DNA from: Halobacteriovoraceae bacterium
Lineage (GTDB): Bacteria; Bdellovibrionota; Bacteriovoracia; Bacteriovoracales; Bacteriovoracaceae
Assembly: GCA_018663815.1 (NCBI GenBank)
Contig: JABJPQ010000456.1
Location: 1-5,903 of the forward strand
Direction of reading: 5' to 3'
Length of the DNA stretch: 5,903 nt
Under the pieces are notes generated by a model, which saw nothing but the letters and a program-made list of their open reading frames with translations, searched no databases and had not been told where the DNA came from. Positions 1 to 5,224 of the stretch are shown here, in pieces; position 1 is the stretch's first letter, and every line of letters begins with the position of its first letter. A program made the translations under genes and the position numbers.

Positions 1-243
1 GTTGCTAAAAAAGCTACTAAAAAGAAAGTTGCTAAAAAAGCTACTAAAAAGAAAGTTGCTAAAAAAGCTACTAAAAAGAAAGTTGCTAAAAAAGCTACAA
101 AAAAGAAAGTTGCTAAAAAAGCTACAAAAAAGAAAGTTGCTAAAAAAGCTACAAAAAAGAAAGTTGCTAAAAAAACTACAAAAAAGAAAGTTGCTAAAAA
201 AACTACAAAAAAGAAAGTTGCTAAAAAAGCTACCAGTAAGGCT
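1..243 (+). repeat. 27-bp in-frame tandem repeat array, nine visible units
   Basis: Units start at 1, 28, 55, 82, 109, 136, 163, 190 and 217. Units 1-3 are identical to each other. Units 4-6 are identical to each other and differ from 1-3 by ACT to ACA at the Thr codon. Units 7-8 share a further GCT to ACT change (Ala to Thr). Unit 9 is diverged at its end. More degenerate copies occur at 265-291 and 292-318. The array probably continues to the left of the window. The unit length is a multiple of three, so copy-number changes keep the gene in frame. Confidence 0.95.
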
Positions 244-690
244 TCTAAAAAGAAGACGTCGAAGGTTGCTAAAAAAGCTATAAAGAAAAAAGTTACTAAG
301 AAGGCTTCTAAAAAGAAGGCGTCCAAAGTTGCCAAAGTAGTCGCTCCAAAAATAGAAAAAATTCCGGCCGTAAAAAAAATAAAGCCTGAAGTTAAATACG
401 AGCCTGAAAACTCAGTAGATGAGCTAGAGACACTAGAAGTAGTTACTCCAGCAGAGAAAACAACAAACCCAGCAGAGTCTAGCCAGTTGTTAACTGAAGA
501 ATACAACCCTGACGATGAAAGTGACTCTAATGCTTTTGGGTACGGTTGGAGCTATGATGAGGGTCTTGACTCTCCAGAAGAGATCGAAAAACAAGAAGAA
601 ATTATTGATGAAGACGCTGAATACGCACAAGGAAAAGCAGTGGGCTCAAGCCTGCAAGAGTCAATTGATTCTGACGACGATATGTCTTAA
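1..690 (+). CDS. Histone H1-like Lys/Ala-repeat protein with acidic C-terminal tail (5' partial)
   Basis: The frame beginning at base 1 is open from the window edge to a TAA at 688-690, giving 229 visible residues; the start lies upstream. Visible residues 1-81 are nine copies of a nine-residue unit (consensus VAKKATKKK, the ninth degenerate). Looser Lys/Ala/Ser copies run to about residue 110. A Pro/Glu/Lys linker (about 110-140) leads to an acidic, Gly/Tyr/Trp-containing tail ending in DSDDDMS. Such Lys/Ala/Thr repeats are known from bacterial histone H1-like (AlgP/HctB/KfrA-tail-like) proteins that bind DNA non-specifically, so a nucleoid or nucleic-acid-binding role is likely; that function is inferred. 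The acidic half could neutralise or regulate the basic half in cis. No globular domain or enzymatic motif is seen in the visible part. The gene ends just before a stem-loop. The repeat nature is certain; the functional name is moderate. Confidence 0.85.
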   Translation, partial: VAKKATKKKVAKKATKKKVAKKATKKKVAKKATKKKVAKKATKKKVAKKATKKKVAKKTTKKKVAKKTTKKKVAKKATSKASKKKTSKVAKKAIKKKVTKKASKKKASKVAKVVAPKIEKIPAVKKIKPEVKYEPENSVDELETLEVVTPAEKTTNPAESSQLLTEEYNPDDESDSNAFGYGWSYDEGLDSPEEIEKQEEIIDEDAEYAQGKAVGSSLQESIDSDDDMS

Positions 691-692
691 CT

Positions 693-716
693 GAGTGGCT
701 AAATTTCTAGCCACTC
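693..716 (+). terminator. Stem-loop after the histone-like gene, possible weak terminator
   Basis: GAGTGGCTA (693-701) and TAGCCACTC (708-716) form a perfect 9-bp stem with a 6-nt loop, starting three bases after the TAA stop. The downstream flank (CATCCTT) is not a good U-tract, so this may be a weak or Rho-assisted terminator, an mRNA 3'-end stabiliser, or an attenuating structure between this gene and the next. The hairpin itself is directly visible; its role is inferred. Confidence 0.5.
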
Positions 717-733
717 CATCCTTAGAAGATTAT

Positions 734-979
734 ATGAAGCTAGAACTTTACTATTATACCCAGTGTCCATTTTGTAGAATTGTTTTACAACATATTGAAA
801 AGCTTAACCTTTCCGAGAAAATAGTTTTAAAAAATACACTGGAACAACCTGAGAGCCTTGCATATCACCAAGAAAAAACAAATAGACGTACTGTTCCTTG
901 TTTATATATAGATGATGAGCCCATGTTTGAATCATCCGACATATGTCGTTGGTTAGAAGAAAACAAAACAACACTATAG
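734..979 (+). CDS. Glutaredoxin-like thiol-redox protein
   Basis: This 81-residue protein has the glutaredoxin fold signature: a first beta strand LELYYYTQ, then CPFC at residues 11-14 at the start of helix 1, the cis-proline motif TVP at 53-55, and an ESSDI element at 66-70. In glutaredoxins and GST N-domains the last element contacts the glutathione gamma-glutamyl group. CPFC is a dithiol active site, so reduction of disulfides or glutathionylated proteins in the cytoplasm is expected; glutathione dependence is inferred. The length matches classical glutaredoxins (about 80-90 residues). I chose ATG 734, preceded by AGAAG at 724-728. An in-frame GTG at 695 would add 13 residues, but it lies inside the 693-716 hairpin, has no Shine-Dalgarno, and would extend ahead of the first fold strand. 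A 12-nt gap to the HD gene indicates co-transcription. Confidence 0.88.
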   Translation: MKLELYYYTQCPFCRIVLQHIEKLNLSEKIVLKNTLEQPESLAYHQEKTNRRTVPCLYIDDEPMFESSDICRWLEENKTTL

Positions 980-991
980 AAAGGAATTGCA

Positions 992-2293
992 GTGGAAGTC
1001 AGAGACCCTGTTCATGGATCAATTAAAATTTTAGATGAAGAAATATCCATCATTGAGTCGCCGTTCTTTCAACGTTTGAGAAATATTAAACAACTTGGAT
1101 TCACCGAAAATATTTTTCCAGGTGCAACTCATACCAGATACCTCCATTCAGTCGGAGTGATGGATATTGGCAGTAAAGTTTTTGATCAAATATTTAAGGA
1201 TCATCATCAATCAAGTGAACTTATCAAACTAAGAGAAACAGTTCGTCTCTCTTGCTTACTCCACGATATTGGACATGCTCCGCTCAGCCACACAACAGAA
1301 TTTGTTATGCCACAAGTCTGTGACTTAAATCTTTCTGAAAGGTTTATTGATCCATCAATCAAACGACAAGCAACACACGAAGATTATACCATCAAATCGA
1401 TTGTTGACTCTAGTCTAACGGACTCATTCAAAGAAGTCCGAGCTAAGTTTGGAATCGCTCCCGAACAAGTTGCTGAACTAATCATTGGTGAAACTAAAGA
1501 CCCTGAGTACTTTACCATAAAAGGAATTAATTATTTTCCACTCCTGCACCAACTCGTGTCTAGTGAGATGGATTGTGACCGAATGGACTACCTGCTACGA
1601 GATAGTTATTTTTGTGGTGTTAGCTATGGTAAATTTGACCTTGACTGGATCATTGATAATTTAAGTGTTGCTGTTGTTGACTCTAAGGCTTACCTTGGAA
1701 TCTCTGAACGAGCTGTTTCAACCTTTGATGACTTTCTACTTTCACGCTTTCATATGTTTCTTATGGTTTATTTTCATTATAAATCTGTTTGTTTAGAAAA
1801 AATGCTTGAACGTTTTTTTACTAATGCCCCTAATGAGTACTCTATCCCAGCCTCGATCGAAGAGTATCTCAAACACGATGATCACTTTCTTATGAAAGCA
1901 TTAAGAAGTAGCCAAGACGAATGGGCCATAAAAATTGTTAAGAACTCAATTCCACCCAAAATATTTGAGACTTTTGGACTAGGTCAACTTGACCAACTCA
2001 AGACCCTTGAACAGTATTTAACAAACCAAAATATTGATTTTATAAAATGCTCTTCAAGCGGTAGACTATCGAAATACTATTCAGATCAACATGATAATTC
2101 TAATAAATATCCCTTAAAGGTTATTCGTGAGTCAAACATACTCAGTGGGCAATTAAGTATCCGCAATATTAATGAAGCAACTAATCTTTTTGAAAAGTTT
2201 AGTCATTCTCACACAGTTAATCGAATTCACTGCGAGTTTGATACACTACATAGTGAGCAACGATCCGAGATAAAAAAGATCATTAAACCTTAA
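992..2293 (+). CDS. HD-domain metal-dependent phosphohydrolase (dNTPase/SAMHD1-like)
   Basis: This 433-residue protein opens with RDPVHG (residues 4-9), typical of the SAMHD1/YwfO-like branch of HD hydrolases. The metal ligands expected for the family are visible: His52 in RYLHSVG, His91-Asp92 in LLHDIGHAPLSH, and probably Asp196 in DCDRMDYLLRD. Accessory histidines are His95, His100 and His129. Family members hydrolyse dNTPs to deoxynucleosides and triphosphate, or cleave related nucleotides; the exact substrate cannot be read here. After about residue 300 the sequence is less recognisable and may hold oligomerisation or regulatory parts. The GTG start at 992 has a strong AAGGA at 981-985 with a 6-nt spacer, overlapping the end of the glutaredoxin gene. 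It abuts the next gene with no gap. Dedicated (p)ppGpp hydrolases of the SpoT type look different, so a dNTPase-like role is favoured. Confidence 0.88.
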   Translation: MEVRDPVHGSIKILDEEISIIESPFFQRLRNIKQLGFTENIFPGATHTRYLHSVGVMDIGSKVFDQIFKDHHQSSELIKLRETVRLSCLLHDIGHAPLSHTTEFVMPQVCDLNLSERFIDPSIKRQATHEDYTIKSIVDSSLTDSFKEVRAKFGIAPEQVAELIIGETKDPEYFTIKGINYFPLLHQLVSSEMDCDRMDYLLRDSYFCGVSYGKFDLDWIIDNLSVAVVDSKAYLGISERAVSTFDDFLLSRFHMFLMVYFHYKSVCLEKMLERFFTNAPNEYSIPASIEEYLKHDDHFLMKALRSSQDEWAIKIVKNSIPPKIFETFGLGQLDQLKTLEQYLTNQNIDFIKCSSSGRLSKYYSDQHDNSNKYPLKVIRESNILSGQLSIRNINEATNLFEKFSHSHTVNRIHCEFDTLHSEQRSEIKKIIKP

Positions 2294-2983
2294 ATGAATA
2301 AATTTATAACATATACTCTTTTACTTCTTACTTACCTGGCTCTCTCAAAAAGTTTATCTCCCAATGAGTTTGGAATAAAATATGTCAACTCAGACAATGA
2401 TCTTGCAGGTTTAATCCCGGGCTCTCCCGTATCCGTTATTCTTATCGATATTCATTCTACGGGCTTTCTCATCAAAACGTATTACCACAAATATAAAATT
2501 GTTTATGGATTTCAATCCTACGAAGAAATCATTACGAGAACATCCAGCAATTATACAAAAAAAATGAAGCCCTACCTTGGGATGTCTATCTTTAGGAGAT
2601 ATAAGAAACTAAATAAAGAAAGTTTTCTCCCTCTACCTCCAGGAAGTATCTTTATAGGAGACTACAGCTTTGGGAATTGGGTCAAACTAAACTCAAACAC
2701 CAAAATTTGGAAATTTTTTCGAGTTTACAGACAAATACCAAATTACCTCGGTTGGAAGGATTTTCGTCCTACGTTTAAAGTTTTTAGTGAAATAAACAAA
2801 AGCCTAGACCTAAACAAGCCCTTCTATGGCAGTAATGATGAGTTTGGAATTAATGGACTTATTACTCAAAAGTCATTCCCCAAGTACTTTGAACGACAAA
2901 CTCCACAACAAGGGTCTTTAAAAGACTTTTTTAAAACATACTTTAAAGAAAACTTTATTCAACAAGGTCTAAAGAATGAATGA
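2294..2983 (+). CDS. Putative secreted or periplasmic protein of unknown function
   Basis: I do not recognise this 229-residue protein. It starts with a Sec-type signal: MNK, a hydrophobic core from about residue 4 to 17 (ITYTLLLLTYLAL), then SKS, with cleavage probably near residue 19-22. No lipobox cysteine is present. The mature part is basic and rich in Tyr, Phe, Lys and Asn, with a LPLPPGSIFIGD segment at about 112-123 and several Trp residues (129, 139, 154). No catalytic motif is evident. The ATG follows the HD gene's TAA directly (TAAATG), and no good Shine-Dalgarno is seen, so translation probably depends on reinitiation by ribosomes finishing the HD gene. It overlaps the following membrane-protein gene. 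The tight coupling suggests a shared process at the envelope, but the function is unknown. A lineage-restricted protein is likely. Confidence 0.75.
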   Translation: MNKFITYTLLLLTYLALSKSLSPNEFGIKYVNSDNDLAGLIPGSPVSVILIDIHSTGFLIKTYYHKYKIVYGFQSYEEIITRTSSNYTKKMKPYLGMSIFRRYKKLNKESFLPLPPGSIFIGDYSFGNWVKLNSNTKIWKFFRVYRQIPNYLGWKDFRPTFKVFSEINKSLDLNKPFYGSNDEFGINGLITQKSFPKYFERQTPQQGSLKDFFKTYFKENFIQQGLKNE

Positions 2984-3866
2984 AATATTTGATAAACTCC
3001 TCATTAGAGTTCTATTTACCCTCTTTATATGTTTATCTCTTTTTCTTTATAAGTATGCCCATGTCATTTTCTACCCTTCTTCTAAAAAACAAATTTTAAA
3101 AAAGATTTATCCCTCAGAAAACTACATAGATACCCTGCATATCTTCTCACGCCTTATAGGTGTAGCACTTATCTTTTCGAAACTAGAATTTAACGAGTAT
3201 ATTGGTATTTCAATCAGCACCTTTCACTTCGTTATCTGGAGTATTATAGGCTTTAGTTTCTACCTTTTATCAATCACGATAATGGAAAATATTATTTTTT
3301 ATAATTTTGAATACAAAGACGAAGTTTTAAAAAAGAAAAATCCCGCTTATGGTATTGTTAGTTTTACTAATGCTATATGTTGCGCCTTTTTGATTAAAAC
3401 GATCTTTCACGAATCAGAGAACTCAATCGTCATCCTACTCATTTTATGGCTTTTTTCGCTTGTGCTCTACGGCCTAAGCACTCGACTTTTCAGATATATC
3501 TCCAAGCTCTCATTTAATAGCCTTATGATCCAAAAAAGCCCCGGCCTAGGCTTTGCCTACTCAGGTTTCTTACTTGGTAATATGATTATTATTATGGCGT
3601 CTTTTTCCCATGAACACATTGATATAACTTCCTATATGGTACAAGTTATTCTTAAAGCTCTACTTGGAGTCCTTATTTTCCCTGTCTTTAAGTACGGTAT
3701 TATTCAAATTTTCAAAATCCAAGACAGTGAACTACAAGGTCAAAAGGAAAGCTCAATTCAGCTTGGGTATGGAATCTATGTAGGTGCTGTTTACCTGACA
3801 AGCGCACTCTTAACTTCCATTATCATTGCTCAAATTCACTTTGGAACTATTTACCCATTTTTTTAA
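2976..3866 (+). CDS. Polytopic inner-membrane protein with DUF350/YjfL-like repeats
   Basis: This 296-residue protein has about eight hydrophobic segments (roughly 7-25, 53-70, 78-102, 125-144, 149-168, 189-210, 221-247 and 265-287). A recurring element, a charged Lys/Glu stretch, then N/S plus P or A, then a Gly-containing helix, appears near residues 116-140 (KKKNPAYGIVSF), 182-209 (IQKSPGLGFAYSG) and 252-283 (QKESSIQLGYGIY). A weaker copy lies at 42-69. This resembles the duplicated DUF350 (YjfL-type) membrane module, whose biochemical role is unknown. The DUF350 call is moderate and rests on recalled pattern only. ATG 2976 overlaps the preceding gene by 8 bp, and AAGGT at 2964-2968 serves as ribosome binding site with a 7-nt spacer. 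It is the last gene of the apparent operon; no convincing intrinsic terminator follows. Confidence 0.78.
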   Translation: MNEIFDKLLIRVLFTLFICLSLFLYKYAHVIFYPSSKKQILKKIYPSENYIDTLHIFSRLIGVALIFSKLEFNEYIGISISTFHFVIWSIIGFSFYLLSITIMENIIFYNFEYKDEVLKKKNPAYGIVSFTNAICCAFLIKTIFHESENSIVILLILWLFSLVLYGLSTRLFRYISKLSFNSLMIQKSPGLGFAYSGFLLGNMIIIMASFSHEHIDITSYMVQVILKALLGVLIFPVFKYGIIQIFKIQDSELQGQKESSIQLGYGIYVGAVYLTSALLTSIIIAQIHFGTIYPFF

Positions 3867-3888
3867 ATTTGATAACTCGTTGTATAAT
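3860..3888 (+). promoter_or_regulatory. Sigma70-type promoter of the rhodanese-like gene
   Basis: A perfect TATAAT at 3883-3888 lies 45 bases before the GTG start. At a 17-bp spacing the -35 position is the poor match TTTTTA (3860-3865). A better-looking TTGATA at 3869-3874 is only 8 bp away and cannot serve. Transcription would start near 3895, giving a leader of about 39 nt. The weak -35 suggests dependence on an activator or UP-like AT-rich DNA; that part is inference. Confidence 0.5.
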
Positions 3889-3956
3889 ACATAAGACAGC
3901 ACAGTGCTATCAATAATGTAATAACGAGGTAAAGTGCCAATCAAATTTGATGACTC
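3865..3956 (+). repeat. Near-perfect 14-bp direct repeat flanking the promoter
   Basis: AAATTTGATAACTC at 3865-3878 and AAATTTGATGACTC at 3943-3956 match at 13 of 14 positions and are 78 bp apart. The first copy spans the promoter spacer region. The second lies in codons 4-8 of the downstream gene and includes the 12-bp palindrome ATCAAATTTGAT (3940-3951). They could be paired binding sites; chance is possible in AT-rich DNA. Confidence 0.45.
3898..3908 (+). promoter_or_regulatory. Small dyad next to the predicted transcription start
   Basis: AGCAC and GTGCT form a 5-bp inverted repeat around one central A, just downstream of the predicted start site. With a 1-nt centre it cannot be a stable RNA hairpin, so if functional it would be a protein-binding operator. 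No regulator is assigned. Confidence 0.3.
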
Positions 3957-4470
3957 TATTTTTAAAGATATTAATGCACTCAAAACGATTGTTTTTGAGA
4001 TGCAAGCACGAATCCATGAACTAGAAAAGCAAGTTACTGAAAATGCTAAACGTGATCGTTTTCAATTATTAAGAATTAAAAACAATGAGGAACTATCAGA
4101 CGATTTTATTTTAAAATCGCAAGCCTACCTTGACCTCTCACCCGAAAAGGCATTTAGACTCTACCAGAAAAATGATCTCGACTTTATCTTTTTAGATGTG
4201 AGCACAAATACTTTTTCACCCACATCTGAAATACCAGAAATAACTAAAATCCCTCTTGAGGAGCTTCAATTAAATCAACATAAATTACCAGGTAAAAGTA
4301 AATCTATTTTCATTATTTCTGAAAATGGGATTAGATCAATTCGTGCCTGTAAGGTCCTTAACAAACTTGGCTTCTATAATCTTAACAATATCTCTGGTGG
4401 GTATCAATTTTGGCCTGGTTTTAACGAATTACCAAAAAACACTCCGCTACAACTAGCTAAAGAAGCATAG
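3934..4470 (+). CDS. Coiled-coil plus rhodanese-like domain protein lacking the catalytic cysteine
   Basis: This 178-residue protein has an N-terminal helical, probably coiled-coil segment (about 8-40: INALKTIVFEMQARIHELEKQ). A single rhodanese-like domain follows from about 65 to 165. Recognisable rhodanese elements are FIFLDVS (84-90, usually hDvR), IPLEEL (106-111), the active-site loop SENGIRS (129-135) and the closing GGYQFWPG (155-162). In active sulfurtransferases that loop reads C-x-x-G-x-R-S; here Ser129 sits where the persulfide-forming Cys should be, so sulfur transfer is unlikely. A binding, scaffold or regulatory role is inferred. The start is GTG 3934 with GAGG at 3926-3929 and a short 4-nt spacer. 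The gene has its own promoter and converges with a MarR-type gene, overlapping it by 14 bp. The length exceeds that of stand-alone single rhodaneses because of the helical N-terminus. Confidence 0.82.
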   Translation: MPIKFDDSIFKDINALKTIVFEMQARIHELEKQVTENAKRDRFQLLRIKNNEELSDDFILKSQAYLDLSPEKAFRLYQKNDLDFIFLDVSTNTFSPTSEIPEITKIPLEELQLNQHKLPGKSKSIFIISENGIRSIRACKVLNKLGFYNLNNISGGYQFWPGFNELPKNTPLQLAKEA

Positions 4471-4912
4471 ACTGCTGATCAGCATGATTTATTTTTGTTT
4501 GAAAATTAGTTAAAGTCATTAATATTCTATCCATCTCAACTTCACCAATCATTATTTGATATTTTTTCTCAAGTTCACCTATAACTTCTAAGAGGGCAAA
4601 CTTAAATTTTTCACCATAGGCCGTTAACATCACCTTCAGCTCTCGCCTATCGTGCTCTCCCGTCTTTCTGATTATATATCCTCTTTTTTCTAATTCATTT
4701 AAATGGCTCGTCATTGTTTGCTTTTTCAATCCACACGCAAGACCAATTTCTTTAATCGAAACGGCTTCATTTTCACAAATAAAGGTGAGAATTTCCAGAA
4801 AGCTTGGTCTTAAATCAATAAACCCTTTTGCTTCAAGCTGTGACAAAAGATCACTTGAATAAGCTCGGTAAATTTTTTTTAAAAGGCTTCCTATTTCGGA
4901 TACTCGACTCAT
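4457..4912 (-). CDS. MarR-family transcriptional regulator
   Basis: This 151-residue protein has the length and layout of MarR dimers. Helical dimerisation segments lie at about 3-30 and 103-145. The winged helix-turn-helix lies at about 36-100, with recognition helix KKQTMTSHLNELEKRG (63-78) and a wing carrying the hallmark DRR (88-90) followed by LT. It should bind a palindromic operator as a homodimer, with binding altered by a small ligand or oxidation. Two cysteines (46 and 60) are present, the second just before the recognition helix, but no OhrR-type N-terminal Cys is seen. The ATG is at 4912; an in-frame TAG just upstream excludes a longer form, and there is no Shine-Dalgarno. The 3' end overlaps the convergent rhodanese-like gene by 14 bp. 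Targets are unknown; self-regulation is plausible from the palindrome at 4923-4930. Confidence 0.9.
   Translation of the reverse strand: MSRVSEIGSLLKKIYRAYSSDLLSQLEAKGFIDLRPSFLEILTFICENEAVSIKEIGLACGLKKQTMTSHLNELEKRGYIIRKTGEHDRRELKVMLTAYGEKFKFALLEVIGELEKKYQIMIGEVEMDRILMTLTNFQTKINHADQQSMLL
4473..4499 (+). terminator. Possible weak terminator at the convergent junction
   Basis: A perfect 12-bp palindrome TGCTGATCAGCA (4473-4484) lies two bases after the rhodanese-like stop and is followed by a T-rich run from 4486 (TGATTTATTTTTGTTT). As RNA it gives only a 4-bp stem around GATC, so it would be weak. The same bases encode the last residues of the MarR-type protein on the other strand, which may explain the sequence instead. 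Confidence 0.25.
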
Positions 4913-4921
4913 AATACCACA

Positions 4922-4948
4922 ATAGTACTAATTAAGCAGAAATGACAA
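4922..4948 (-). promoter_or_regulatory. Candidate marR-type promoter with overlapping palindrome
   Basis: On the minus strand TTGTCA (4948-4943) and TACTAT (4927-4922) make a -35/-10 pair with a short 15-bp spacer. The perfect palindrome TAGTACTA (4923-4930) covers the -10 box, which is where an autorepressing MarR dimer would bind. Transcription would begin around 4915, only a few bases before the ATG, consistent with the missing ribosome binding site. Confidence 0.38.
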
Positions 4949-4952
4949 GCTG

Positions 4953-5162
4953 TTAGTGAGTTTCTTCATACTGATCAAGGGCTATCAACAGCTCCTCAGG
5001 AAGTTTATTATCAACTTGTTCTTGGCCATCAACCTGAATTCCATCATTCCAAAGTGATGCTTGTACGTACTCACGAGTCCTAAAAAGGCTTGATATTTCA
5101 TCCGAGGCAAGTGTACTTGAGCATGTGAGTAATAGAGAGACAACTGTAAAAATTTTAAACAT
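4953..5162 (-). CDS. Small secreted protein of unknown function
   Basis: This 69-residue protein starts with a clear Sec signal peptide: MFK, a hydrophobic core IFTVVSLLLT, and a probable signal peptidase I site after STLA (residue 19). That leaves an acidic mature chain of about 50 residues. LLTC at 11-14 only loosely resembles a lipobox, because Thr at -1 is unusual, so a lipoprotein is less likely but possible. The start is well supported by AAGGG about 7 nt upstream on the minus strand. No known domain is recognised. It lies 62 nt after rodA and 40 nt before the MarR-type gene, all on the same strand, so it may be read through from rodA. A periplasmic role, possibly in the envelope, is inferred from location only. 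Confidence 0.7.
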   Translation of the reverse strand: MFKIFTVVSLLLTCSSTLASDEISSLFRTREYVQASLWNDGIQVDGQEQVDNKLPEELLIALDQYEETH

Positions 5163-5224
5163 AGATCAACCCTTTAAGCTAGTGACTTCTTAAATATTAC
5201 ACTTATCAATGCAATGCGCGTGCC

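Noticed and set aside
2..283. An open frame of 93 codons rich in Leu, Lys and Arg, read one base ahead of the histone-like frame
   Set aside because: It is a shadow of the 27-bp array: a period divisible by three keeps this frame free of stops. The frame starting at base 1 is open through to 690 and gives the known Lys/Ala repeat type.
1..330. CRISPR array or replication-origin iterons
   Set aside because: The repeats are adjacent with no spacers and encode a regular protein motif; no DnaA boxes were recognised.
487..690. A separate 67-codon acidic gene starting at TTG 487
   Set aside because: It is in the same uninterrupted frame as the upstream repeat region and has no ribosome binding site, so it is the C-terminal tail of the partial gene.
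695..733. GTG 695 as the start of the glutaredoxin gene
   Set aside because: It lies in the stem of a hairpin, lacks a Shine-Dalgarno, and adds residues ahead of the first strand of the fold. ATG 734 fits better.
2944..2990. Frameshift between the secreted protein and the membrane protein genes
   Set aside because: The 8-bp overlap has a proper start codon and ribosome binding site (AAGGT at 2964-2968), which is ordinary operon coupling rather than a broken fusion.
3869..3874. TTGATA as the -35 box of the rhodanese-like gene promoter
   Set aside because: It is only 8 bp from TATAAT, far too close for sigma70 recognition.
5121..5132. Lipoprotein signal (LLTC) in the 69-residue protein
   Set aside because: Thr at position -1 departs from the usual Gly/Ala/Ser, and a normal signal peptidase I site follows shortly after.
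5194..5216. Separate promoter for the small secreted gene (TAATAT at 5199-5194 on the minus strand)
   Set aside because: No acceptable -35 element is found at 16-18 bp; read-through from rodA is equally likely.
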